A stretch of DNA of 29,440 nt from Clostridiales bacterium (GCA_019415985.1 DXYE01000013.1:12837-42276); one strand, 5' to 3'. Positions 17,100 to 25,046 are shown, numbered from the stretch's first letter. Notes: a model not told the origin generated them from the letters alone. Made by a program: numbers and translations.

Positions 17100-17462
17100 T
17101 CACGTTCTGCGCCGAATCTTTGAGCGGACTTCCTGCATTTTTATATCCTTACAGTGCTCGCAGCGAAACTCCGGCGTTTTTTCACCGATCCTGTGGTAAT
17201 TAAACCATTCAGCAATACGATACCCACGCCCTTTATGTCCGCAATCCACACAAACCGAATCGTCTCGGATTTCCCACAGCGGTTCGGCGACACTTGTTTT
17301 AAAGATAACTTTATCAACCCAAAAGAAAATCAAACCGCCGATCAGATTCGCTACAATCGTAGCAGCCAGCGTTGGAAGCTCGTCCAGCCATATCAGTACA
17401 ACAGCAAGAATCGGTGTGCTGAGCTGCCAGCGAATCAGATACATAATATATTTTTTAAACAT
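17100..17462 (-). CDS. Small membrane protein with C-terminal zinc ribbon
   Basis: A 120-aa protein not assigned to a named family. The N-terminal half has two hydrophobic stretches (about 11-27 and 32-48, STPILAVVLIW and AATIVANLIGGLIFFWV). The C-terminal half has two Cys pairs, CVDC (about 72-75) and CEHC (about 100-103), with a conserved-looking GYRIAEWFNYHRIGE between them: a likely zinc ribbon on the cytosolic side. The ribosome binding site is AAAGGAT, 8 nt ahead. It lies downstream of pckG on the same strand beyond that gene's terminator, so co-transcription is possible only by read-through. The spacer 16747-17099 holds only the lipoprotein terminator and a dyad CACGGTAT-GAG-ATACCGTG at 16961-16979. 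Confidence 0.65.
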   Translation of the reverse strand: MFKKYIMYLIRWQLSTPILAVVLIWLDELPTLAATIVANLIGGLIFFWVDKVIFKTSVAEPLWEIRDDSVCVDCGHKGRGYRIAEWFNYHRIGEKTPEFRCEHCKDIKMQEVRSKIRRRT

Positions 17463-17606
17463 GGCACAATCCTTTCTTTGTTTTTGATTATGTGATCCGA
17501 TTCTATGAAATCGGCAAAAATTAATTTAGCTTCCGTACATCCTGTTTTCGGCTGGCGAAACGGCGCCGTTAGAAATGTCAGCAAGAGGCATGATCTTTTC
17601 CGAAAA

Positions 17607-17649
17607 CCTGCCGGCAGCGGACTGGCAATCGCCATCCGCCGCCGGCAGG
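17607..17649 (-). terminator. Terminator after pckG
   Basis: On the minus strand the arms CCTGCCGGC and GCCGGCAGG enclose a further paired GGCGGA/GTCCGC and TGGC/GCCA core, making a long stem followed by TTTTC. It lies about 60 nt past the pckG stop. Confidence 0.75.
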
Positions 17650-17710
17650 CAACAAAAGGTTTAAAATGTCAGCCTTTTATTTTACGGCAGCCAGTTTGAG
17701 GTCGCTGTTT

Positions 17711-19489
17711 TTACTGACTCAATCTTTTTTCCAGAGCTTCCAGCTCTTTATACAGTGTATCCGGCACGCGGTCGCCCACAAGCGCATAGAATTCTCTGAT
17801 GTCCGCCGCATCCTCCTTCCACGCTTCCTTGTCTATGGAAAGCAGTTCGCGGACCGTATCCAACGTGATATCAAGCCCCTCAAGCTCAAGGTCCTCTGCC
17901 TTCGGCACGTACCCGATCGGTGTTTCCACTGCATCAACCTTTCCGTTGCAGCGGTTGAGAATCCACATCAGGACCCGCATATTGTCCCCGAAGCCCGGCC
18001 AGATAAAGCGTCCATCGTCGTCCGTGCGGAACCAGTTGACATGGAAAATTTTCGGAGGATTCGGAATCATCTTGCCCATTTCCAACCAATGTGCAAAATA
18101 ATCGCCCATATTATAGCCGACAAAGGGACGCATCGCCATAGGATCACGGCGAACAACGCCGACAGCTCCTGCCGCCGCCGCTGTCGTCTCAGATGCCATA
18201 ATGGAGCCCACAAAGGTTCCGTGCTGCCAGCCGAAGGATTCATAAACCAACGGAGCGGTTTTCGCTCGTCTGCCACCGAAGATGATTGCGGAAAGCGGCA
18301 CACCCTTCGGATTGCTGAACTCCGGTGAAATGCAGGGGCAGTTGGTTGCCATTGCCGTAAAGCGGGAATTGGGATGTGCACCGTAGGTGCTCTTGTCTTT
18401 CTTGTCGAACTTGGAAGCATCCCAAGGATTTCCCTTCCAATCGATCGCATTTTTCGGCGGATTGTTGTCCAGCCCCTCCCACCACACGGTGTTGTTGTCG
18501 AGATCGTGTACAACGTTCGTGAAAATCGTATTCTTTCGTGTCGTTGCCAGCGCGTTGGGATTGGAATGCTCATTGGTTCCGGGCGCCACGCCGAAGAAAC
18601 CGTTCTCCGGATTGACTGCCCAAAGTCTCCCATCCTCACCGATGCGTATCCAGGCAATATCGTCCCCCACACACCAGACTTTATAACCCTTTTTCTTGTA
18701 CAGCTCTGGTGGAATCAGCATCGCAAGATTCGTTTTTCCGCATGCTGATGGGAACGCCGCCGAGATGTACTGAATCTTTCCCTCAGGATCCTCGATACCG
18801 AGTATCAGCATATGCTCTGCCATCCAGCCCTCTTTTTTGCCGAGATAGGAAGCGATGCGCAGCGCAAAGCATTTCTTGCCTAGCAGAACGTTTCCGCCGT
18901 AGCCCGAGTTGACAGACCAGATTGTATTATCCTCCGGGAAATGGCAGATATAACGGTTATTCTCGTCAATCTGCGCCTTGGAGTGCAGTCCCTTTACGAA
19001 ATCCGCGCTGTCGCCGAGTGCGTCGATTACCTCTTTGCCTACACGGGTCATAATGGCCATATTCAAAACGACATAAATGGAGTCCGTCAATTCCAAACCG
19101 ATTTTAGCAAATTCCGAGCCCACAACGCCCATAGAATAGGGGATGACATACATCGTTCTCCCCTTCATCGATCCGGCAAACAGCTTAGAAAGCTTTTCAT
19201 AGCATTCTGCCGGTGCCATCCAGTGGTTGATGTTGCCTGCATCCTCCTTTTTTGTCGTACAAATAAAGGTTCTGTCCTCTACGCGCGCAACGTCATTGAC
19301 TGCAGTTCTGTGGAGATAACAGCCGGGAAGCAGATCCTGATTCAGCTTCTCCATTTCTCCGGTTGCGCATGCCTCTGCTCTGAGCGCCTCGAGCTGAGCC
19401 TCGCTGCCATCGATCCAAACGATGCTGTCCGGCTGAGTCATTTTTGCCATTTCGTCAATCCAACTTAGTACATGCTTGTTATTTGTCAT
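17711..19489 (-). CDS. pckG: Phosphoenolpyruvate carboxykinase (GTP)
   Basis: A 592-aa cytosolic enzyme, a normal length for the GTP-dependent family, interconverting oxaloacetate plus GTP and PEP plus CO2 plus GDP. In anaerobic gut Clostridia it often runs toward oxaloacetate and conserves energy; the direction here is inference. Seen: the P-loop-like kinase-1a motif FPSACGKTN (246-254) with the reactive Cys250, the kinase-2 segment CVGDDIAW (273-280), VIPYSMG near 115-121 and an N-terminal VEDRTFICT containing the PEP-binding Arg. No key residue is missing. Ribosome binding site AAAGGA is 12 nt ahead of the ATG. It has its own promoter at 19672-19700 and a leader of about 175 nt. Confidence 0.97.
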   Translation of the reverse strand: MTNNKHVLSWIDEMAKMTQPDSIVWIDGSEAQLEALRAEACATGEMEKLNQDLLPGCYLHRTAVNDVARVEDRTFICTTKKEDAGNINHWMAPAECYEKLSKLFAGSMKGRTMYVIPYSMGVVGSEFAKIGLELTDSIYVVLNMAIMTRVGKEVIDALGDSADFVKGLHSKAQIDENNRYICHFPEDNTIWSVNSGYGGNVLLGKKCFALRIASYLGKKEGWMAEHMLILGIEDPEGKIQYISAAFPSACGKTNLAMLIPPELYKKKGYKVWCVGDDIAWIRIGEDGRLWAVNPENGFFGVAPGTNEHSNPNALATTRKNTIFTNVVHDLDNNTVWWEGLDNNPPKNAIDWKGNPWDASKFDKKDKSTYGAHPNSRFTAMATNCPCISPEFSNPKGVPLSAIIFGGRRAKTAPLVYESFGWQHGTFVGSIMASETTAAAAGAVGVVRRDPMAMRPFVGYNMGDYFAHWLEMGKMIPNPPKIFHVNWFRTDDDGRFIWPGFGDNMRVLMWILNRCNGKVDAVETPIGYVPKAEDLELEGLDITLDTVRELLSIDKEAWKEDAADIREFYALVGDRVPDTLYKELEALEKRLSQ

Positions 19490-19671
19490 AGCAATACGCC
19501 ATCCTTTCCAGAAATTCCGGAAGCTTCGCTTTTATATACAGCAGAAAATAGCCTTGCGGTTTTTGCCGCCCTATATAAAAACAAGGCATCCTAATCGAAT
19601 CTCCTTTAAACGCATTAAAATTTCATCATTACTGTATTCTTTTCTGCGGCTTCGATGGATATTTATGATTC

Positions 19672-19700
19672 ATTATACCGCTTTTTCACATTTTTTGCAA
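19672..19700 (-). promoter_or_regulatory. Promoter of pckG with adjoining palindromes
   Basis: On the minus strand: TTGCAA (19695-19700), a 17-bp spacer, TATAAT (19672-19677). The -35 is part of a palindrome TTGC-AA-GCAA (19695-19704), and a second palindrome TTGC-GAT-GCAA lies at 19706-19716. These could be an operator covering the -35. The rest of the 19490-19797 spacer is the untranslated leader and a terminator. Confidence 0.65.
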
Positions 19701-19751
19701 GCAATTTGCGATGCAATTTCAACAAATTAACAATTCGTCCAAACAAAAGCT

Positions 19752-19787
19752 AAAAATGCAATTTATCAAAAAATAAATTGCATTTTT
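19752..19787 (-). terminator. Terminator after the small Cys4 protein gene
   Basis: A perfect 15-bp arm pair, AAAAATGCAATTTAT (19752-19766) and ATAAATTGCATTTTT (19773-19787), with a six-base loop. It sits 11 nt past the stop of the gene at 19798 and insulates it from the pckG promoter. It is AT-rich, so less stable than the others. Confidence 0.75.
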
Positions 19788-19797
19788 AAACTTTTAT

Positions 19798-19995
19798 TCA
19801 TGCAAAGAGCAGACAGCCCATTTGTCGGTAATGCTCAATAATTTCATCGCACTGCTCTATGCTGATTCTGAATTCCCGTGCAAGACATGCCTTGCACATA
19901 AACGTTGTCGCACCACGGTTCACCAATTTTTTGTGCAGCCCGATTTCGTCATGCGACAGCTTGGCACCGCAGCGGATGCAGATTTCATCAGGCAC
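19798..19995 (-). CDS. Small Cys4 zinc-ribbon-like protein
   Basis: A 65-aa protein with CIRCG near the N-terminus and CKAC about 27 residues later, enough for one zinc ribbon; a KLSHDEIGLHKKLVNRGA stretch lies between them and a helical C-terminus ends in GCLLFA. I recall similar small conserved Clostridial proteins but no function. The open frame reaches 20094, but GTG at 19995 has AAAGGGAGG about 7 nt ahead and starts M-P-D-E-I-C, which fits a compact domain better. It lies upstream of pckG on the same strand but is separated by a terminator. Confidence 0.65.
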   Translation of the reverse strand: MPDEICIRCGAKLSHDEIGLHKKLVNRGATTFMCKACLAREFRISIEQCDEIIEHYRQMGCLLFA

Positions 19996-20363
19996 AGCCG
20001 CGCCTCCCTTTCCCTCAACACCTTGCGCCGGCGTCTCAAAGAACAGCGGCGGAAGTGAAAAGCCACTGGCGTACAAAATCAGCCGGTATTTCAATGATAT
20101 TCCACGGCGGATATGCTCTTATCACTCTGATACTGAATGTCATTCTCCTATATAAATGCCCATAGGGTACCGGTCCGACTCGAGTCGCGTTTTACATGCT
20201 ATCCGGTCTAAACGAAATAAGCCGTTTTTCCATATGAACAGACGCAAAACGATAGCCTTACCCTCAACAATATCGTTTTATCCGTTATAAATCATGGAGT
20301 ATCGCGCCGACAGCCTTTGAAACAGATACTGACGTCCAAAAACGGAGAACTTCCTGTCGGTCT
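19996..20363. other. Intergenic region downstream of the second GH27 gene
   Basis: No gene is recognised. A 12-bp palindrome CGACTCGAGTCG lies at 20176-20187. No clear terminator for the GH27 gene or complete promoter for the small Cys4 gene was found. Confidence 0.4.
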
Positions 20364-21506
20364 TTAAACCTTTACAAACTTCGCCCGGTACAGCACACAG
20401 TCGTGCGGCTCCGTATTCTCAGGTACCTCAAAATAATCTGAAATCGGGCCGATTTCCTCGCCTGTAAACAGGTTGGTCAGCTGCAGACCGTAACCGCAAT
20501 ACGGATCGAGTCCGAAATCATCCATTAAAAACACCGGTTTACGCGTTCCGCTGTCACCTAAGTTAAAAAGACCAATCACGGATTCGTTGTTGGACAGATG
20601 ACGCATAAAAGCCTTATAATCCCCGTTCCAGGGATTGGCGTTGAGTGTGATGATGCCTCTCGCCTCCGGGTCCTGGTTGATGCGGATCAGCTCCCTGTCG
20701 GTCACAAGCGCGCGCGTTTCGTCATCCATGCTGCGGACATCGCAGCCAAGCATCAGGGGGGTACCGAACAAACACCAAAGCGCGAACTGCGACTTATATT
20801 CTACCGAAGAGCATCCGCCGGCGGCCACATTCCCCTTGCCGTACATGCCCACCGTCAGCATATCCATGTCGTTGAAGCAATAGGGACCGGAATGACAGAA
20901 CAGATCCTTCTGGCTCATCGCGATGTCGGTGTAGGATTTGAAATTGTCACAGATGTCGCCGGTGGAACGGTACATATGCGCGCCATATGCGCGCGCCCAT
21001 TTCCATACGTCGTCCTTGCCCCAATTGCACATGGAATACAGAATCTCCCGGCCGGTGGCCTTGAGCGCTATACCCATTTTACGGTAAAGCATCGGGCCAT
21101 CTGCGTAATAGGACATGCAGCAGAAATCATATTTCAGAAAATCCACGCCGATCTCCGCAAACGTTTCCGCATCCAAAAATTCATGTCTGTAGCTTCCCGG
21201 ATATCCGGCACAGGTCCGCATGCCCGCACAGGTATACATGCCAAATTTCAGGCCTTTGCTGTGGACATAATCCGCAACAGCCTTCATGCCGTCGGGAAAT
21301 TTTTTGCGATCCGCGACGATTTTTTTAGTTTGCGGGTCGCGTTCTCTCTCCGACCAGCAGTCGTCGATGACGAGGTATTCATATCCCGCGTCGAGCAGGC
21401 CCTGTTCGACCATGGCATCCGCCGTCTCGCGAATCACCCGATCATTTATATCAGGACCGAAAGTATTCCATGTATTAAAGCCCATAGGCGGTGTTTTTGC
21501 AATCAT
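20364..21506 (-). CDS. GH27 alpha-galactosidase, copy 2
   Basis: A 380-aa intracellular enzyme of family GH27 (clan GH-D), predicted to remove terminal alpha-1,6-galactose with retention. TPPMGFNTWNTFG opens the barrel; LVIDDCWSE (about 45-53) binds substrate; the nucleophile is D127 in FLKYDFC; the acid/base is D184 in RSTGDICDN; NDMDMLTVGMYG and FGTPLMLGCDVR follow. A short C-terminal beta domain ends in AKFVKV. Start ATG 21506 has AAAGGA 12 nt ahead; the open frame upstream to 21692 has no such site. It is collinear with the gene at 21849 at exactly the same length, so it is a tandem duplicate that has diverged. No signal peptide, so the sugars must be imported. Confidence 0.9.
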   Translation of the reverse strand: MIAKTPPMGFNTWNTFGPDINDRVIRETADAMVEQGLLDAGYEYLVIDDCWSERERDPQTKKIVADRKKFPDGMKAVADYVHSKGLKFGMYTCAGMRTCAGYPGSYRHEFLDAETFAEIGVDFLKYDFCCMSYYADGPMLYRKMGIALKATGREILYSMCNWGKDDVWKWARAYGAHMYRSTGDICDNFKSYTDIAMSQKDLFCHSGPYCFNDMDMLTVGMYGKGNVAAGGCSSVEYKSQFALWCLFGTPLMLGCDVRSMDDETRALVTDRELIRINQDPEARGIITLNANPWNGDYKAFMRHLSNNESVIGLFNLGDSGTRKPVFLMDDFGLDPYCGYGLQLTNLFTGEEIGPISDYFEVPENTEPHDCVLYRAKFVKV

Positions 21507-21560
21507 AAAGCAATGTAATCCTTTCTTCTGATTCCGAAAGAAACAGCTCTGCCTCCCTAC

Positions 21561-21594
21561 AGGAAAGCCCCTTTTCCGGAAAAGGAGCTTTCCT
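21561..21594 (-). terminator. 34-nt near-perfect palindrome between the GH27 genes
   Basis: Arms AGGAAAGC-n-CCTTTTCC and GGAAAAGG-n-GCTTTCCT pair along 17 bp. The single non-matching pair becomes U-G in minus-strand RNA, so the stem is complete in the direction of the GH27 genes. There is no U-run, so it may be a processing or attenuation hairpin rather than a true terminator. Confidence 0.45.
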
Positions 21595-21671
21595 GCCATA
21601 TTAAACCATACAGCCGACTCAGAAGCTTGGACCAAAGTTATCCGCGCATCTGTTCTCTCCATGAAGTATAA

Positions 21672-21826
21672 CCTTTTCATAAAAGGCAACACCTGTTAGG
21701 TGTCATTCAAAGGGAGATACAGCCACTTCTAAAGGTAAGCGGTCCCCACCGCCTAGGGCGGCGAGAATTGCCCAATTTGGGTTATACAGCTCTGAGATTC
21801 AGACGGAGCCTGTTTTCCTCTGAATA
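21672..21826. other. Hairpin-dense block between the two GH27 genes
   Basis: Five small hairpins occur in 155 bp: CCTTTT/AAAAGG (21672-21686), ACACCT/AGGTGT (21689-21703), GCGGT/ACCGC or alternatively CCGCC/GGCGG (21739-21762), CCCAA/TTGGG (21771-21781) and ATTCAGA/TCTGAAT (21798-21826). This density suggests a structured RNA or the remnant end of a mobile element such as an IS200/IS605-type right end; neither can be proven from sequence alone. Confidence 0.4.
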
Positions 21827-21848
21827 CAATTCCTCATCAGTGCTCCCT

Positions 21849-22991
21849 TTACACCTTGACAAACTTCACGCGATACATCTCACAGTCGTGCGGTGCAATC
21901 TCTTTGCCCTCATAAAAATCCTTATACGGGCCAAATTCCTCTCCCGTATGGATGTCCGTCAGAAGCATACCGTAGCCACAGCGCGCATCCAGACCGAATT
22001 CCTCGGCAAGATACATGATCGGTCTTCTCGCGTCCGTGCCGAAATTGAATATACCGAGCACTGCCTCGTTATTAGACAGATGGCGGAAATATGCACGCAT
22101 CTGCTCGTAGCAGAAGGGATGACCGTTCATTGCAATGACGCCTCTGCATTCCGGATCCTGATTGATTGTAATCAGTTCCTTGTTTGTCACCAGTTTCTTA
22201 GTTGTCTCGTTCATATTACGGATGTCGCAGCCCAGCATCAGAGGCGTACCAAAAAGGCACCAGAGCGAGAATTCCGTTTTGTATTCCGTATCGCTGCAGC
22301 CGCCGGCGGCCACATTCCCCTTGCCATACATGCCCACCGTCAGCATGTCCATATCGTTGAAGCAGAACGGGCCGGAATAGCAAAATTCCTTTTCCTGACT
22401 GCGGAGAATGTTAACAAAAGACTCGAAGTTATCTGCGATATCGCCGGTAGAGCGGTACATATGTGCTCCGTAGGCGCGTGCCCATTTGCCCACCTCATCG
22501 CTGCCCCAGTTGCAGGCGGAATACAGAATATCGCGGCCGGTAGCGCGCAGAGCATTGCCCATCTTGCGGTAAAGCATCGGGCCGTTTGCCAGACGCGGTT
22601 TGTAGCAAAAGTCATACTTCAGAAAATCCACGCCAATCTCCGCAAACGTTTCTGCGTCGAGAAATTCGTGATCATAGCTGCCCGGATGGTTTGCGCAGGT
22701 ACGCACGCCGGCGCAAGAATACATCCCGAACTTCAAGCCCTTGCTATGTACATAATCTGCAACAGCTTTCATGCCGTTCGGGAATTTATTATGGTCTGCC
22801 ACGATTTTATCCGTAATCGGGTCACGGTCGTGCTCGGACCAGCAGTCGTCGATGACGAGGTACTCATATCCTGCGTCAAGCAGTCCCTGATCGACCATAG
22901 CATCCGCCGTTTCACGGACCATTTGATCGCTGATGTTTGCGCCGAAGGTGTTCCAGGTATTAAAGCCCATAGGTGGTGTTTGTGCTGTCAT
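21849..22991 (-). CDS. GH27 alpha-galactosidase, copy 1
   Basis: A 380-aa intracellular GH27 enzyme, promoter-proximal member of the pair. TPPMGFNTWNTFG, LVIDDCWSEHDRD, nucleophile D127 in FLKYDFC, acid/base D184 in RSTGDIADN, and FNDMDMLTVGMYG are all intact. It differs from copy 2 mainly around 128-135 (YKPRLANG against CMSYYADG) and in the C-terminal domain, which may alter substrate preference. Ribosome binding site GAGGCG is close to ATG 22991. The promoter at 23068-23096 drives it and possibly copy 2, depending on the hairpins between them. With the GH36 gene at 6687 the window encodes three galactosidase-type enzymes but no sugar transporter. Confidence 0.9.
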   Translation of the reverse strand: MTAQTPPMGFNTWNTFGANISDQMVRETADAMVDQGLLDAGYEYLVIDDCWSEHDRDPITDKIVADHNKFPNGMKAVADYVHSKGLKFGMYSCAGVRTCANHPGSYDHEFLDAETFAEIGVDFLKYDFCYKPRLANGPMLYRKMGNALRATGRDILYSACNWGSDEVGKWARAYGAHMYRSTGDIADNFESFVNILRSQEKEFCYSGPFCFNDMDMLTVGMYGKGNVAAGGCSDTEYKTEFSLWCLFGTPLMLGCDIRNMNETTKKLVTNKELITINQDPECRGVIAMNGHPFCYEQMRAYFRHLSNNEAVLGIFNFGTDARRPIMYLAEEFGLDARCGYGMLLTDIHTGEEFGPYKDFYEGKEIAPHDCEMYRVKFVKV

Positions 22992-23067
22992 ACATTCGCC
23001 TCATTTCTTTTTGTATTACATCGACTGAACCGAGCTTTCGGACAATCCGATGTGAAAATGCGTGTAC

Positions 23068-23096
23068 AGTATATCATCAAGTTTTGGAAAATGCAA
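23068..23096 (-). promoter_or_regulatory. Promoter of the GH27 pair
   Basis: On the minus strand: TTGCAT (23091-23096), a 17-bp spacer, TATACT (23068-23073) preceded by TGA, giving good -35, spacing and extended -10. It lies about 75 nt before the first GH27 start. The rest of the spacer up to 23331 holds only the trxA terminator. Confidence 0.65.
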
Positions 23097-23191
23097 GTAT
23101 ATTTTCAAATTACGTCATAAACTTTTTAAACCTATATCCGCAGCTATGTACAATGCTGCTTTTTCATTCAACCATCCGAGCGTCGGCGCCT

Positions 23192-23227
23192 AAAAAAAGA
23201 GGCGCTGCAAAATACTACTTTTGCAGC
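23192..23227 (-). terminator. Terminator after trxA
   Basis: On the minus strand GCTGCAAAA, loop GTAGTA, TTTTGCAGC (23204-23227) is a perfect 9-bp stem; GCCTC and a run of seven T follow at 23192-23198. It is about 105 nt past the trxA stop and ahead of the GH27 promoter. Confidence 0.8.
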
Positions 23228-23331
23228 ACTCAACGAGATAGCCGGTGGATGATGACCGCAGAACGACATTGGCGCCGCGTCGCCGCGTATCTCGCCGCAA
23301 GATAAAACGAATTCCGGAATCGGCGCGCGCT

Positions 23332-23643
23332 TTATTCCTCCAAGAAGCTCTCGAGCGCCTTCTTAGGCTTAAAGCCGACGGACTTGCCCGCAAGCTTTCC
23401 CTTTCTGAATACCAAAAGCGTAGGCACGCCCATTATGCCGAACCGCTCCGCCAATTCCGCACATTCATCAATGTTTACTTTACCGACCGTGATCTCCGGA
23501 TGCTCTTCTGCAATCTGATCCACAATCGGTGAGAGCATTTTGCAGGGACCGCACCAATCCGCATAAAAATCCACCAGTACGGTTGCATCTGCGTCCGTTA
23601 CGACCTTTTGAAAATTGTTTTGATTGAGAGAAATAACAGCCAT
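23332..23643 (-). CDS. trxA: Thioredoxin
   Basis: A 103-aa cytosolic thioredoxin of normal length. The active site is W30-C-G-P-C34-K in YADWCGPCKM, and the cis-proline loop is GVPTLLVF near residue 75. It reduces protein disulfides and supplies electrons to reductases with thioredoxin reductase as partner; no trxB is in the window. Ribosome binding site AGGAG is about 10 nt ahead of ATG. The upstream spacer contains the 60-bp tandem family B repeats, whose extended -10 boxes point into trxA, so expression may come from several start sites. Confidence 0.96.
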   Translation of the reverse strand: MAVISLNQNNFQKVVTDADATVLVDFYADWCGPCKMLSPIVDQIAEEHPEITVGKVNIDECAELAERFGIMGVPTLLVFRKGKLAGKSVGFKPKKALESFLEE

Positions 23644-23689
23644 TTTTATTCACTCCTACCTTTGTTTATATTTTGTAATCTGGCCCCGG

Positions 23690-23878
23690 TATAACATAAT
23701 TTGAAGGTGAACTATGCAAGGAAAATTATGTTTGAATCCGCTACACTCATGGTAACCCATTTATGAATAGACAACATAGGGAAAATTGGGGCTAATTTCG
23801 CTTCGTTCATTATACTATAATTTCAAATCAATTACCTAAGGAAAATCATATTTGATTTCACTACGCTCATTATAACAC
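23690..23878 (-). repeat. 60-bp tandem repeat (family B) upstream of trxA
   Basis: Three copies with exact 60-bp spacing: AAGGAAAAT-type motifs begin at 23718, 23778 and 23838. A piece resembling the end of a fourth unit lies near 23690-23700. On the minus strand each unit starts with a -10-like box: TGTTATAATGAGC in the copy farthest from trxA, TAGTATAATGAAC in the middle one, and a decayed GTTACC in the nearest. The single copies B1 and B2 elsewhere match the same core. Confidence 0.75.
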
Positions 23879-23914
23879 AAGACAGCCGCAATTACAGTGA
23901 CTTTGTTACATAAA

Positions 23915-24586
23915 TCAGTGAAAATTTGTGGATGCAAGGAGACGCAGATGTCGAACATCCAAAATTTTCACACTGCCGCGTCCAAGACACACAAGTCCCT
24001 CAGTCTGGAAACGGTTCAAGAGTCGCGTGATAACCTCCCGAGCACTGCCCAAATGTTGGCCTAACTGTTCGTGCGTTATTTTTAGGTTTACACTACCGGT
24101 CCGGTCATATTCCTCCAAAAGAAATGCCGCGAGACGGGATTCCAGCTTTTGGCTCTGTCTCTGGTGCAGCAGCCACATCACATCGGAAAATCTTTCGGCC
24201 ATGAGCTGATTGGTATAGTTTGAAGCATCCAAGGATGTATCCATTAGCCGTTTATAGACCTCCGGAGGGATATGTAGAACAACACCGTTTTCCTCTGCTT
24301 CCACCATGACGTCAAAGTGAATTCCGCTGATGATACAGGATGCGGAAAATAGACAAATGTCTCCCTCATACAATCTGTAAAGCGTCAGCTCCCGTCCCTC
24401 CTCAGTCAGCATATAGGCGCGGAGGAGGCCGCTCTTAACAATGACGAGGCCGATACAATCTCGGTCGCCGCCATGCATGAGCTCGCCCCTTTTCACCGCC
24501 TGTTCCTGCGCGGTTTCTGACAGCAAAAGCCGCTGTTCGCTTGAAAGCCTATTCCAAAATGGAAAATATCGTTCCCACTGCTCCAT
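23915..24586 (-). CDS. Crp/Fnr family transcriptional regulator
   Basis: A 223-aa DNA-binding regulator. The N-terminal cyclic-nucleotide-binding-like beta barrel covers about 20-130 (GLVIVKSGLLRAYML, EGDICLFSASC). A linking helix and winged helix-turn-helix follow (about 150-215: ITHEQLGQHLGSAREVITRLLNRF with wing LGRGSVKIL). The canonical cAMP-contacting RxS pattern is not evident and there is no N-terminal Fe-S Cys cluster, so the signal is unknown; the single Cys residues near 97-100 could matter. Related Clostridial regulators often control redox or nitrosative stress genes, and trxA is the next gene, but the link is inference. Start supported by GGAG 9 nt ahead. Confidence 0.85.
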   Translation of the reverse strand: MEQWERYFPFWNRLSSEQRLLLSETAQEQAVKRGELMHGGDRDCIGLVIVKSGLLRAYMLTEEGRELTLYRLYEGDICLFSASCIISGIHFDVMVEAEENGVVLHIPPEVYKRLMDTSLDASNYTNQLMAERFSDVMWLLHQRQSQKLESRLAAFLLEEYDRTGSVNLKITHEQLGQHLGSAREVITRLLNRFQTEGLVCLGRGSVKILDVRHLRLLASTNFH

Positions 24587-24989
24587 ATAGATTTCTCCGT
24601 ACCTTCATAAGGCTTCCTTTCATCGAAAATCGTTCCGAATGGGGAGGTGATATGCGGATAAGCCTGTGCAGAAGTGCGCATACATGCCAACAGGCATATC
24701 TCGACGGTAATTTTCTCGAATCTCGATCCAATACACCTAATGGAATGCGTACCTGGGGCTAAAAATCGCAATTTTCTTTATTTCCACATGACTTTTTAAA
24801 AGTATAGAAATTTGACAGGTCATTCGTTTCCTTCTCGCAGTCACAGGGTTCATTATATTCTGTACGGTCATTTTGAATATTATCCTTATCGTCATCAAAA
24901 TTCACCAATATCGAACCATTTGTGATGGTCTGAAAGCCTTCGCTATGAAGCTTTTTTGAGCAAAACAGATTTTCTCAGCTGGACATATG

Positions 24990-25046
24990 CGCCGTACGAC
25001 TTACAATAGCTTTTGGTGATATAATATTATGCTGTACACATGATGC
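24990..25046 (-). repeat. Family A intergenic repeat, decayed copy
   Basis: Only the right half remains: GTACGAC (24994-25000), TTTTGGTGATATAATATTATG, and GCTGTAC (25031-25037). The stem base C-G of other copies is T-A here on both sides, so pairing is kept. The -10-like end reads ATCATG on the minus strand, as in copy A2. It is about 400 bp upstream of the Crp/Fnr gene. Confidence 0.55.

Noticed and set aside
20598..23120. Two long plus-strand frames (306 and 450 codons) opposite the GH27 genes
   Set aside because: Their similarity to each other simply mirrors the duplicated GH27 genes on the other strand; the products have no known domain.
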